From positions 82,078,880 through 82,142,879 of the forward strand of contig CP141132.1 of NCBI GenBank assembly GCA_035236585.1: a DNA stretch of 64,000 nucleotides. Reading direction: 5' to 3'. The position numbers and the translations under genes were made by a program. The DNA comes from Warburgia ugandensis. Taxonomy: Eukaryota > Streptophyta > Magnoliopsida > Canellales > Canellaceae. Positions within the stretch are counted from its first letter, which is position 1, and each line of letters starts with the position of its first letter. The notes beneath the pieces were generated by a model. It was not told the DNA's origin. It did no database searches and saw only the letters and a list, made by a program, of their open reading frames with translations. Of the stretch, positions 1 through 11,946 are shown in pieces.

Positions 1-363
1 AAAACCACTGTAGAGGACTCTTGACATATTGAACAACTTAAAACAATACTAAAGAACTACCAATGCAATGAAATTTATGTATGGCTACTATGATAGTTGA
101 GCCGAAACCTTCTTGCTTGCCAAATGTTGCCAACCATCCAGAAGTGAGATGTACAGAGTTCTTTTGCACCACTTCTCTTCCAATTTGTACCTAAAGATAA
201 TATTCCAAAGCTCTTCTTGAACTAACCCACAAGGAGATCAAAGGCATAGTGCGAAGACATCATTCTTGTTGATCTAAGCTTATCCTAAAGTCATCTTTCT
301 ATTTCTTGCAGAGTAAGTGACACAAACCGAGTATCTCTATGTTAGAGCTACACTATCTAGCAT

Positions 364-500
364 CATCATCATCATCAAGACCTTATCCCAATTAGGGGTC
401 GGCCAATTAAATAGCCTACCGTTAAGCAGGATTATATAGTCAGTAGAGAGGTTTGTAGATGCAAAAAGAGACAATGTTTTATGATAATAGGAATTTTGGA
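364..500 (-). mobile_element. 137-bp non-autonomous retroelement with an RTE LINE 3' tail, perfect 16-bp TSD
   Basis: The duplicated target ctacactatctagcat occurs at 348-363 and 501-516. Read on the minus strand, the element ends in the same tail as the RTE LINEs of this window (gccgacccctaattggg, then the ataaggtcttgatgatg block with TGA repeats). Its first ~95 bp do not match the end of the LINE ORF, so it is not a plain 5'-truncated LINE copy. It sits in the kinesin-13B intron beyond exon 6. Confidence 0.75.
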
Positions 501-699
501 CTACACTATCTAGCATGTGGATATTATTTTTCTTTTTCCAGGACTAGGAAATGCTTTTACCCCAGAGGTGTTCAATTGCAAGATACTAAAAACATATTAA
601 TGCCTTTAAAAAAATACTAATAAAATAAAATAAAAATGATATATATATAAAGCTTATATATATCATAAAGCTCAATATCTACTAGAATAAACTACTTGC

Positions 700-3600
700 C
701 TGTTTGCCCATAGGCAAAGCAAGTTGCCTTGGTCCGCTGGAAAATCAATGGAACAATGTGCTCGACAGTCTCATGATATACCTACGAAGAAAAAAATCGA
801 TCAAAAACCAGAAAAGAGTTCCTAGTAAATAGATGGAAAAACCTCATGAACTTCATTTTGTGCTCACTTCATCATTTGAAACATCTTCACTCAGCACAGC
901 ATCAAATACAAATTCATGTTTCTCAATATACTCTGTTAGGTCTACCTGCACAAAGTAGCACAACTATATATAAGAGTGCAAAAGCTACATATATATTGCA
1001 ATTTCAGAAACTCTAATCTTGTTAGAGAACAAAAGGGGCAGGCCCGGTGCACGAAGCTCCAGCCTATGCGGGGTCCGGGGAAAGGGCGGACCACAAGGGC
1101 CTATAGTAGGCAGCCTTACCTTGCATTTTTGCAAGAGGCTGTTTCCACACCTTGAACCCATGACCTCAAGGTCACGTGATAGCAACTTTTACTGTTGTGC
1201 CAAGGCTCCCTTTCAATCTTGTTAGAAAATAACAGAAAAAAATAATAATAATTCAAACAAGCAAAGCCTAGATAGGAACAGTAGATAGCCAAGATAAATT
1301 ATTGCATTGATCAAAAAATAAGAGCACATAAAATTCTGGCAGAAATCCATTCTAAAAAATAAATTGTGTTTGTCAGATCCTGTGAAGCTCTATTTTTGTT
1401 CTTTTCAGTTTTTAGACCATCTGACTCATGTACAACTCTGCCATGGTTTTCTTGATGTAATCATAAATTGTAAACAGACAAACAGAAAAACATATTGAAA
1501 GACTTATAAGGCAACAACAACTTCACCGTTGCACCAAGGCTCCCCTTCGAAAGACTTATAAGGCAATAAAAGCATAAGAATGGAACAGAGAGAAGCAAGG
1601 AATGGCATGCAAGTCCACAGAAAAATATTTGTGAGGAAGACAAAAGTTAAGAAATAGTAATAATTCAAATAGATTACCAAAACTCAGATAAACAATGTAG
1701 GGGATGAAAAGCTGGCAGGTCTGGAAGTAGAAGATGCAATTAAGTAAACATATACGGGCAGTAAAGACCTTTACTGAAATGATGTTCAAAATTGAAATGG
1801 TTACTATGTGTAACAGTCATTTTCAGTGTTTTTATGTACATTGTGCATGCTTCTGCCAAATAAGTGAATATCTTTCCAATCTCAACCAAAATGCACGTTC
1901 ACCAAGGGTAAAGACATCCATCAAAAACACCAACGGATTCAGCAAACTAACTTCAGAAAATCTCCCCCAGTTACTGAAAATGCAGCCAATATCACCGCGT
2001 AAAACAAATGGACAATGTGTTCCCCTTTATCAACTAACCAAGCCTGACATAAGCATGTCATCTTGGAATCTAAAGGACTTGCATTTGCAGCAAGAAACCT
2101 CACTCTTGAACTATGCACTCCCTCAAGAAGCTGCATACTTTATGTGTGCTTGTACAATGCAAAGCTGCGCTGGCATTTTTTCCATTATATATCACCTTGA
2201 AAACAAAAGATGTAATTGAGCACAGGCTTGGCTAGATCTTCTTGCTTTCTTCCCATAAAAGGAATAGTTCTACCAGAAAACTATCAAGAAGAGAAGAAGT
2301 ATCTACAAGACATGAAAATTTGGCTACGTGCATAAAAGAGCTAACATAGCAGATCTCCTTCCAGACAACAATCAACCAAGGCCAGGAAAGAAGTCAGTGT
2401 TGATAAGGAAGGTGGAATAAGCACTCTAAAGAATGTATAAATCTGCATGCAGTAAAACATCAATTTGCATGACAGGCTTTCTGGCAAATAAAACATGTCC
2501 TGGGAAAAGGTTATGCGCAAAACTTTGCAGATAATCATGAATATTGGACATCCAATTCCGGAAAACATTATTTCAGTGAAATTCAGTTCCATTCTCTCAA
2601 ATGCTGACCATTATTTCAGTGTATTTCAGTGAACTTCACTTCCATTTTCTCAAATGCATCACAAAGTAGTTGAAAGCATTTAAGTCTTGGGAGAATCACT
2701 GTCGTGCTAGATATTTGTTCCCTTCAGCCAGAGACTGATTATTTACCATAATATTAAGGGCCTACGCATAAATATCAAGCTAGCAGAACAGTTAGCGTAA
2801 AGTTTCACCATTAATGGCCATTTTGTACCACTGACTTACCTTGAGTTTAGTCTCATGAACTGTAAGAGAATTTGAATTTGGTTCAATAGTTATGATGTCT
2901 TCCTCTTTCTTTGATATCTCCCTTTTATTAAGAGGCCTCTTGCGCACCTGCATTCAAGCCATCATTAACAATAAAAAAGGAGTTGATTGAGTTGATAAAA
3001 CCATCGCAACTCAGTGCCATAGATGGCACGTGAAACTGGATGTTAGTCTACAACCATCCAATGAAAAGGAAAAAACATGCTTTGCCTATGAAAGCTTCCA
3101 TAATGTTGCAATTCAATTTTGAGGTTTGACACTCCAAGTGCAGGATATATAATGCATTAGCTAATTTCAGGGATGCAAAGTCTGTTTGTAATGGACAAAT
3201 AATGTGCAAGCCAAAATTTGAAAAGTGAAGGGATTGTGTCAATACAAGAGTAACATACCACTACTTTGATCTTGGCAACAGATGCAGTTTTCTCTCTCTC
3301 AGCTGAAAAGCTTTTCAGAAGGTTATTTTCTGGTAAACCACGAGGTTTGTTCACCTGCCTGTTTGTAGAAAAGGACGGTTCAGAATCATCAAAACTTCTG
3401 CCACGAGCAGATTGGTAGGTAGAGGCACCATCATATAGCCCAGGAACGGACATCTGCAAACACAATGAATATCTCCTCAAGTTTCCAATAAAGTACCCTA
3501 ATCACGGAGGGGCAGCTGAAAAATGATTCAAATAAGGAGAAACAGAGATAACTTTTAAAAAAAATAAATTCTCAGAGGCAAACTTCACCCAAGATTTGAA

Positions 3601-4651
3601 ATGAGCCATATATTGTCTTTGCGTTGAAGAAAAGAAATCAACTTATCAAACAAGTACAAGAAAGAACACATCAATGGTTGCAAAATGCAACATAGTTCTC
3701 AAGAGGAAGAAACATTAAACAGCCATTAGGAATTCAAATTTTCCAGTGACAGTTATCACTGCAGCTTCAGTTGAAAGAACAACGTAAGAAAGGTGACATT
3801 CCTAAACAAATGGCGATGCAATTGATATCTCGATCAAGAGATCATTATAGAACTTTAACTTAAAGCAAATGTTTCCTTTCTCCACAAAAAAAGAAAAAAA
3901 GAAATAAATAAAGACCCGGTTGGGTAAGCCTAACACTGACTAGGAAGTCAAATTGTCAAGCAAACGGATGCCAGAAGAGCTTAAGTTCAAGTAACAACTA
4001 ATAAGCTCTCCCGTACAAAACCAAAATTCCACCAACAAAATCGAAATGCATTTGAGAACAATCATGAGATCAGGAAATGATCAATTTGGATAAAGCCTAA
4101 CACTGATTAAGAACTCAAAATTCCCAACAAACAGACATCACTATCAGTTCTACCAACAACAAATAAGCTCCATTCGGATCACAGAAAACTAAGCACACAA
4201 CCCGAAGATCGTCTTACTTCCGGCAGCAGCTCCGTATCAAACGAATGCAGATCCAGAATCCCCGGACTAAGCTCACTTGGCGACACGAACTCATCCCCAT
4301 TCTTCCTCTGGCTCGACGACCGCGAACAAAAAGGAGGCGTAGACGGCTCCGAGTAAAGCTGCTCCGCTCCATTAACACTCCGCTGCATGTTCCTAAACAT
4401 CCTCGAAAAATCCTGAACCAAAAGCAGAAAGAGAAGAGTTAAGAAGACGATCGGCATCAGATGAGAAGAGATAGGAGGACAAAGATAGGGATTACCTGCG
4501 GAGCAGCGTTGGTGGAGGACTGAAGATGCTGGAGGCCGGCGGACTGAAGCCATCGGCCATTAGATGAGGTTTCGAGGAAATTGTCGGAGTATTGACGCTG
4601 GTGGTGAGCTGAAGAGCCAGATCGCTGCATTTGTCGGCCAACGGCGTTCAT
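700..4651 (-). CDS. KIN13B: Kinesin-13B-like microtubule depolymerase, 5' part of gene (six exons, truncated by window edge)
   Basis: Exons read on the minus strand: 4496-4651, 4218-4412, 3259-3453, 2840-2947, 868-945 and 700-781, encoding 271 residues plus one base. Every junction keeps frame and has a GT donor and AG acceptor, except the last donor, which is GC. The start is the ATG at 4649-4651. Exon 1 carries the plant kinesin-13 N-terminal signature ([23 protein letters not shown]). Exon 2 has [17 protein letters not shown] and exon 3 ends with VAKIKVV, where the motor domain begins. Exons 4-6 continue with [26 protein letters not shown] and [11 protein letters not shown], stopping just before the P-loop GSGKT, which lies outside the window. 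Kinesin-13 proteins are internal-motor kinesins that depolymerise microtubule ends; plant members also act in cell-wall patterning and Golgi or trichome phenotypes. Wording of exons 1-3 is closer to Arabidopsis KIN13B than KIN13A. The rest of the motor and the C-terminus are missing. Confidence 0.93.
1027..1214 (-). mobile_element. Au-type SINE, full length, 12-bp TSD
   Basis: Minus-strand read: gggagccttggcacaac (RNA polymerase III A-box region), then a B-box region around ggtcatgggttcaagg, a conserved body and a 3' end at ggtgcaccgggcctgccc. This matches the Au SINE family known from many angiosperms. The 12-bp target aatcttgttaga is repeated at 1015-1026 and 1215-1226. It lies in the intron between kinesin-13B exons 4 and 5, in the same orientation as the gene. 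Confidence 0.88.
1515..1548 (-). mobile_element. 34-bp 5' head of the Au SINE with perfect 18-bp TSD
   Basis: The 34 bp match only the first 34 nt of the SINE (minus strand: ggggagccttggtgcaacgg and on to gttgttg). They are flanked by perfect copies of gaaagacttataaggcaa at 1497-1514 and 1549-1566. The body and 3' end are absent. It is in the same kinesin-13B intron as the full SINE at 1027-1214. Confidence 0.8.
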
Positions 4652-5328
4652 TTGGGGTGGCGAGTAGAGATCCGGTGTTGGATGGAAGGTCTGAGAGAGG
4701 ATCTCAGTGAAGATAAGAGCGGTGGGTGCCGGCAGAATTGTGGGATTATGTCAACAAGAGAGAGAGGCAGATGTGAGGAGCACGAACGGCTTCCCTCTCT
4801 CTGCCTGTCTTGTTGTGGGAAGGGAAAATGAGGAATGGGGTTTTTGAAATTGGGGTGAAAAATGGAGGAAAGAGAGAAAGGAGAAGGGAAAAGAAAAGGA
4901 TTTGAAAACCATGGAAGGGAAGACCGGGGAGAAGGGCAGCGCACAGGGAGGAGGCGTCCGGTTGCAACAAATGGGAAGGCGACACGTGGAAGACAAAGAT
5001 ATACATACATTTTTAGACGGAGGGATGGTGAGACGACCAGCAGTGTGCGTACCCTAATTCTTCGGCGAGACCATCATATTTTTATAAAAAATTAGTAAAT
5101 ACTTCTACTACTAAAAAGGCTGTAATAAAAAATTATTCATTTTTTTATGCACTTGTTGCGGATAAACGATCTTCTTTATAACGTTGGATTACTTATAAGA
5201 ATTTTTTTTTTTCAATTTTTTTGGAATGTTAATATAGAGCTCGACAACACTCCCCTGCTCTATTAATGTAAAATTTTTAGCAAAATAGAACATCTACTAT
5301 CATAGAAACTGTGTTTAATGTTCTAGAC
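4652..5328. other. Kinesin-13B 5' leader and promoter region
   Basis: Non-coding. Purine-rich on the plus strand from about 4750 to 4940, giving a pyrimidine-rich leader on the gene's strand. Beyond 5080 the sequence becomes AT-rich with no recognised element. No clear TATA box is claimed. Confidence 0.4.
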
Positions 5329-5337
5329 ATAAAAAAA

Positions 5338-5460
5338 AAAAAAAGCAGCCCCTATGCATGAAGCTCTCGCCTATGCAGGGTCCGAGGAAAGGGCAGGCCA
5401 CATTGGCCTAAAGTAAACAGCTTTACCTTGTATTTTTACAAGAAGCTTATTTCACTCCTA
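5338..5460 (-). mobile_element. Au-type SINE fragment, 5'-truncated
   Basis: The minus-strand read keeps the SINE body (aaggtaaagctgtttac, ggcctgccctttcc, catagg, gagcttcatgcatagggg) but lacks the A and B boxes. A long A-run precedes it on the plus strand (5330-5344). No TSD was found. Confidence 0.7.
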
Positions 5461-5969
5461 TACATGAATAGGAGGGAATTATGTAAGGCCTGTAAGAGTT
5501 GGAGTTTTGTTACCACTTCTCTTTTTCCTATCCTAGCAAATGAATCCATTAAGAAATGATAGATTCCTACGAGGCAGCATACAGTTCTCCACATTTGCTA
5601 TGGTGATTTCAACTTTAGTTGATCAGATCCATTCAACTAATTTATTTGATTCTTTATATTTTATACATTAAAATAATACTATAATACCATAATGTTATCA
5701 TCCTTAATTCTGAACATTTCTTTAGATACTATTCTGACCAGCCATGTTGCTATAACTAAAAGTACAGCTTTTTAGCTATTAGACTCCTTCAATTTATACC
5801 GTTCTAGGATTAGCAATCGCTCTCAATCAAACAAAGATTGGCTAAGCGAGCTATAGGTGAAGAACTTGTGTCCTGACTCGAAGGACTAAATTGTTCCTTC
5901 TACCTAAAAGACTGATTCTTTTAATTTTGGAGTTTTTAATGATTCGAATCTCCTTCTAATTAAAATTAC
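5461..5969. other. AT-rich intergenic sequence
   Basis: Nothing recognisable in either strand; ORFs are short and chance-like. Confidence 0.5.
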
Positions 5970-6866
5970 ATATAGAAAACTAAGAAACTCTGCCAATGCC
6001 GGTCCCAAGTACGGATGAAAAAAGATGAAGGTCTTGCATCAAGTGTCAGCCGGCAAAGGGGAAGTTGAAAATGATTTTATTATTTCTTTCTTACAAATGA
6101 ATATGCATTTGTATATTAGTTTGTGAAGAAGAAATGTAAATCATCTCCAACTTCCTAAAATATGGCCACCCTCGCGTTAGGTAGCCAGTTGGCAAGGGTG
6201 AAGCTGAAGATGATTTTGTTATTGCTTTTCTACTTGTAATTGAATATGCATTTATATATTAGTTTGTAAAGAAGAAATGAAATCAACTTCGGGTTTTTAA
6301 AATTATGGCAACACCAACATAACATGAATCGAAAACGGACATTCTCTCAGGTTAGGGCGTTTCCCATAAGTGACGCACCGCATCGAATTCCAGGTGTGGT
6401 GAAAAATAGGCAAGGGTTGCTAGGGCGTTCTCCCATAAGCAACGCGCCACATCGGATCCTGGGTATAGTGAAAAATGGGTAAGGGCTGTTAGAGCATCCC
6501 CTCGGAAGTGACGCACTGCATCAGAACCCAGGTGCAGTGAAAAAGTGAACATGGGTTCATACCATAGAGGTCGAGAAAGGCGATAATAAATATGATATCT
6601 CCAGAACATAAGATTCGCATTGCTACATAGAATATAGGGACATTAACAAGTAAGAGTTTGGAGTTAGTAGGCGCGATAAAACGTAGGAGAGTTAACATCG
6701 CTTATATCTAAGAAACCAAGTGGAAAGGGGCTAAAGCTAGAGAAATAGATGAGTATAAATTATAGTATGTAGGAAAGGAAAATAACAGAAATGGCGTAGG
6801 AATAATAGTGGATAAGGAATAAAAGGATAAAGTTGTAGACGTTAAAAGAATCAGTGATAGAATTAT

Positions 6867-9800
6867 CATCATCATCATCATCAAGACCTTATCCCAATTA
6901 GGGGTCGGCTACATGAATCTTATTCCTCCATTCCACTCTATTAAATACCATGGTTTCATTTAGTCCCAAAGTTTTTAAATCTTTCCTCACCACTTCTATC
7001 CACGTTCTTTTGGGCCTTCCCCTTGCCCTTTTAGAACCTTCAACTTGTATTGCCCCACTCCTTCTAACTGGTGCCGTTGGTGGCCTCTTTTGAACATGTC
7101 CAAACCATCTAAGTCTAATCTCCCTCATCTTGTTACCTATTGGTGCTATCCATAAATTTTCTCTAATATTTTCATTTATAATTCTATCCTTTATTGTCTT
7201 ACCACTCATCCATCTCAACATCCTCATTTCTGCGACACTCAGCCTATGAGTATGATGTTCCTTAACTGCCCAACACTTTGATCCATGAAGCATGGCCGGG
7301 CTAATAGCCATCCTATAGAATTTTTCCTTTAGTTTGAGTGGCACCCGGCTATCACATAAAACACCTGATGCACATCTCCATTTGTTCCAACCTGCTTGGA
7401 TTCTCTGGGTGACCTCCCTCTCAATCTCTCCACTCTCATGGATCAATGATCCTAAGTATCGGAAGTGGTCTCTTATGGGGACCTCTTGGTTATCAATCTT
7501 GACTAGTGCTCCACTCCTACTCTCCTTACTAAAATTACATTCCATATATTCTGTCTTAGTTCGGCTAATTTTAAATCCTTCTGATTCTAATGCTTTTCTC
7601 CATAACTCTAGCTTTATGTTTACACCCTCCCTTGTCTCATCAAGTAGGACTATATCGTTCGCAACATAGCATGCACCAGTGGAATCTCCTCATGCAGATG
7701 TTTTGTTAACTCATCCATAACTAATGTGAAAAGGTATGGACTCAATGTGATCCTTGGTGCAATCCGACAAAGGACAGAAAATCACTACCACGCCACTAGT
7801 GGTCTTAACATTTGTTACCTTGCTCCCTCATACATATCTTTAATTATGTCTATATACCCCGAGAAACCCCTTTAACACCCAACACCCTCCATATTAACTC
7901 TCTAGGGACTCTTTCATAAGCGTTCTCTAAGTCAATAAAGACCATGAGTAGGACTTTTCTCCTCTCCCTATATTTCTCTACTAATTGTCTTAGTAAGAAA
8001 ATAGCTTCCATGGTAGACCTCCTTGCATGAAACCAAATTGATTCTCCGATACACTTGTTTCATGTCGTAGCCTCTTCTCAATCACTCTTTCAAAAAGTTT
8101 CATGGTGTGGCTCATAAGTTTGATCCCTCGATAATTAGTGCGACCTAATGTCTCCTTTATTTTTATAGATTGGTGCACAGAGCTTTTCTCTACTCATCGC
8201 ATTTTCTTTGATTTTATAATCTTCATTAAAAACAACTTGGTCAACCAAACTACTCCACTATCTCCCATATGCTTCCAAACCTCTATTGGTATACCATCAG
8301 GCCCCATGGCCTTTCCTGATTTCATCTTTCTTAAGGCCTCTTTTACTTCAAGCATTCTAATCCTGCGTTCATATCTATAATATCTAGTGTTATTTAGATT
8401 TATAGTATTTTCAATTCCTATATTCTCAGGGCCATTGTCATTTAACAATTTTTGAAAGTATATTTCCCACCTTTTTTTGACCTCATCATCTTTGACTAAT
8501 ACCCGTTGATCATCGCTTCTAATGCACCTAACATGCTCTAAGTCTTTACCCTTCTATTCTCTTACTTTTGCAAGTTTAAACACATCTTTCTCACCTTCTC
8601 TTGTTCCTAGTCTATTACAAAGCTCATTATATGCTTTAAGTTTTACCTCACTTACTATTCTCTTAGCAACGTTTTTAGCATTCTTATATTGTTCATAGTT
8701 TTCATTATTTCTAATCTTCTGCCATGCTTTAAAATGCATTCGTTTTTCTTTAATAGCTTTTTGCACTGTTTCATTCCACCACCATGTTTCCTTTGTTAAT
8801 AGCCTTTTACCTTTAGATACTCCTAAGACATCTTTTGCCACTTTCTTAATAGACTCAGCCATATTAGTCCACATGGTATTTACTCGCTTTCATAGTTCCA
8901 ATTTCCTTCTACCATCAACTTATTTTTTAATGAGGTTATTTTCTCTCCTTTTAAGTTCCACCACTTAGTTTTTGGATGTGTATTAAGTTCAGTTCTTTTA
9001 CTCCATCTTTTAATATGAATATCCATAACCATTAACCTATGTTGTGAGGTTAAACTCTCACCGGGTATCACCTTATAATCCTTACATATAGATCGTTCAT
9101 TATTCCTAAGTAGAAAAAAGTCTATTTGACTTTTAAAGGTTATTAAGTGTTCATCCCTCTTCTTAAAGAGTGTATTTGCAATGGATAGGTTATATGACAA
9201 AGCAAAATCGAGGATATTCTCCCCATCTCGTTTCGTTCACCTATACCATACCCTCCGTGTATTCTATCATATCCTTCCTTATCTTTTCCTACATGGCCAT
9301 TTAAGTCTGCTCCTATAAATATCCCCTCAATGTTGGGAATTTCTTGCATGACTCCCTCCATATCTTCCCAAAACTGTCTCTTAATTATATCTTGTAACCC
9401 TACTTGTGCATATGCACATATAATATTTATAATCAGCTCACCTAGAATCATTTTTATTATTATAATTCTATCACTGATTCTTTTAATGTCCACAACTTTA
9501 TCCTTTAATTCCTTATCCACTATTATTCCTATGCCATTTCTATTATTTTCCTTTCCTACGTACCATAATTTATACCCATCTATTTCTCTAGCTTTAGCTC
9601 CTTTCCACTTTGTTTCTTGGATACAAGCGATGTTGACTCTCCTACGTTTCATCGTGTCTACTAACTCCAAACTCTTACCTGTCAGTGTCCCTATATTCCA
9701 TGTAGCGATGCGAATCTTATGTTTTGGAGATACCCTATTTACCATCGCCTTTCTCGACCTCCATGTTATGAACCCATGTCCACTTTTCACTGCACTGCTC

Positions 9801-10383
9801 CGGGATGCGACAAGCGTCGCTTCCGAGGGTACTCTCTAGCAGCCCTTGCCCTTTTTTCACTACACCCAGGATCCGATGTAGCGCGTCACTTCTGGGAGAA
9901 CGCCTTAGCAACCCTTGCCTATTTTTCACCGCATCCGGGATGGGGAAGGCCTTAGCTTGAGCGAATTTCAGTTTTCGATTCATGTCATGTTGGGGTTGCC
10001 ATAGTTTAAAAGTTGAAGATGAATTTCATTAAAATCATTAAAATCATCTTCAGCTTCACCCTTGTCAGTCTACCTGACGCAAGGGTGGCCATATTTTAAG
10101 AAGCTGAAGATGATTTTCATTTCTTCCTCACAAACTAATATACAAATGCACATTTTTTTTGTAAGAAAGAAATAATAGAATCATCTTCAACTTCCCCCCT
10201 TACCGGGTTACCCGAACAAGGGTTGCCATCTTTTAAGAAGCTGGAGATGATTTTCATTTCTCCCTCACAAACTAATATACAAATGCATATTCATTTGTAA
10301 GAAAGAAATAATAGAATCATCTTCAACTTCTCCCTTTCCGGTTGGCACCTGACACAAGACCCTCCTTTTTTATTCGGGCTGCC
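6867..10383 (-). mobile_element. Full-length RTE-clade LINE nested in an older RTE LINE, 17-bp TSD
   Basis: Perfect TSD atcagtgatagaattat at 6850-6866 and 10384-10400; these 17 bp are host LINE sequence, so the event is an RTE-into-RTE insertion. Length 3517 bp, close to the 3483 bp of the copy at 15790. Minus-strand order: 5' UTR with three ~115-bp repeat units (about 10345 down to 10000), ORF, then the gccgacccctaattggg tail and TGA repeats ending at 6867. Confidence 0.93.
6898..9983 (-). pseudogene. RTE endonuclease/reverse transcriptase ORF, frameshifted
   Basis: Fragments in order on the minus strand: N-terminus MNRKLKFAQAKAFPIPDAV (9983); endonuclease IRIATWNIGTLTGKSLELVD, IACIQETKWKG, GADLNGHVGKDKEGYDRIHG (9790-9143); endonuclease end TSQHRLMVMDIHIKRW (9200-8880); linker (8874-8554); RT start RKMKSGKAMGPDGIPIEVW (8448-8194); NYRGIKLMSHTMKLFERVI (8178-7990); C-terminal domain YLGSLIHESGEIEREVTQRI to HVADP stop (7545-6898). 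The catalytic FADD box near 7650 is scrambled by small indels. This is the best preserved endonuclease in the window, but the ORF is broken in at least five places. Confidence 0.88.
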
Positions 10384-11896
10384 ATCAGTGATAGAATTAT
10401 AATAATAATAATTGTTCTATGAGAGCAGATTACAAACGTTATAAGTGTATACACACCACAAGTAGGGTTAAAAGATATAATCAAGAGACAATTTTGAGAA
10501 GATATGGAGGGAGTCATGTAAGAAATTCCCAACACTTAGGTGATATTTCTAGGAGCAGACTTAAATGACCATGTAAGAAAAAATAAGGAAAAGCTCTATT
10601 ATACCAATCTATAAGAATAAATGAGACATTCAGAGCTGCACTAATTATCGAGGGATCAAACTTATGAGTCACACCATGAAACTTTTTGAAAGAGTGATTG
10701 AGAAGAGGCTACGATATGAAACAAGTGTATCGGAGAATTAGTTTGGTTTCATGCCTGGGAGGTCTACCATGGAAGCTAGTTTCTTATTAAGACAATTAAT
10801 AGAGAAATATAGAGAGAGAAGGAAAGACCTACACATGGTCTTTATCGACTTAGAGAAAGCTTATGATAGAGTCCCTATAGAGTTAATATAGAGACTGTTG
10901 GGTGGTAAAGGGGTTTATCGGGGATATATAGACATAATTAAAGATATGTATGAGAGAGTGGTAACCCATGTTAAGACCACTAGTGGCGTGATTGGTGATT
11001 TTTCTGTCACTGTAGGATTGCACCAAGGATTGGCATTGAGTCCATACCTCTTCACATTAGTTATGGATGAGTTAACAAAACATCTGCATGAGGAGTTTCC
11101 CTTGTGCATGCTATTTGTAGATGATATAGTCCAACTTGATGAGACAAGGGTGAGTGTAAACAGAAAGCTAGAGTTATGAAGAGAAGCATTAGAATCTGAA
11201 GGATTTAAAATTAGCTAAACTAAGACAGAATATATTGAATGTAATTTTAGCAAGGAGAGTAGGAGTGGAACACCAGTCAAGATTGATAACCAAGAAGTTC
11301 TTGTAAAAGACCACTTTCAATACTTAGGATCATTGATCCATGAGAGTGGAGAGATTGAGAGGGAGGTTACCCAGAGAATCCAAGTGGGTTGGAACAAATG
11401 GAGACGTGCATCTAGAGTTTTATGTGATTGGCGAGTGCCACTCAAACTAAAAAGAAAATTCTATAGGATGACTATAAGGCCGTCCATACTCTATGGATCA
11501 GAGTATTGGGCAGTTAATGAACACCATATTCATAGCATGAGCGTCGCAGAAATGAGAATGTTGAGATGGATTAGTGGTAAGACAATAAATGATAGAATTA
11601 TAAATAAAAATATTAGAGGAAATTTAGGAGTAACACCAATAGGTAACAAGATGAGGGAGATTAGACTTAGATGGTTTGGACATGTTCATAGGAGACCAAC
11701 TATGGCACCGGTTGGAAGGAGTGAGGCAATACAAGTAGAAAGTTCTAAAAGGGCAAAGGGAAGGCCCAAAAGAACGTGAATAGAAGTGGTGATGAAAGAT
11801 TTAAAAACTTTGGGACTAAATGAAGCTATATTATTTAATAAAGTGGAATAGAGGAATAAGATTCATGTGGCCGACCCCTAATTGAGATAAGGTCTC

Positions 11897-11932
<36 letters not shown>

Positions 11933-11946
11933 ATAGAAAACTAAGA

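Larger units (their letters stand above)
6324..11879 (+). pseudogene. Degenerate RTE endonuclease/reverse transcriptase ORF of the host LINE (split)
   Basis: The N-terminal and endonuclease part lies at 6324-6866, with many stops. The RT part resumes at 10384 beyond the nested insertion. Recognisable pieces are RT motif [20 protein letters not shown] (10898-11179 frame) with CMLFVDD in place of the usual FADD catalytic box, then IHESGEIEREVTQRIQ, MRMLRWISGKT and KMREIRLRWFGHV (11333-11779), the RTE C-terminal domain. The internal deletion, stops and nested insertion make it inactive. Confidence 0.85.
5986..11930 (+). mobile_element. RTE-clade LINE (older copy), interrupted by a nested LINE
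   Basis: Flanked by a perfect 16-bp TSD atatagaaaactaaga (5970-5985 and 11931-11946). It starts with aactctgccaatgcc, which matches the start of the LINE at 15790. A 5' UTR with ~120-bp repeats (6055-6300) follows, then the ORF start near 6324 and a 3' end of gccgacccctaattgag, ataaggtct and a long GAT repeat. The plus-strand part is 5986-6866 joined to 10384-11930. About 1.1 kb between endonuclease and reverse transcriptase is deleted near 10585-10597. The (TGA)n tail and APE endonuclease plus RT layout are typical of RTE elements. Confidence 0.9.

Noticed and set aside
1734..2219. 161-codon plus-strand ORF
   Set aside because: It lies in a kinesin-13B intron on the opposite strand, has no family resemblance and has non-coding-like composition.
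9330..9839. 169-codon plus-strand ORF
   Set aside because: Antisense of the LINE endonuclease; no independent support.
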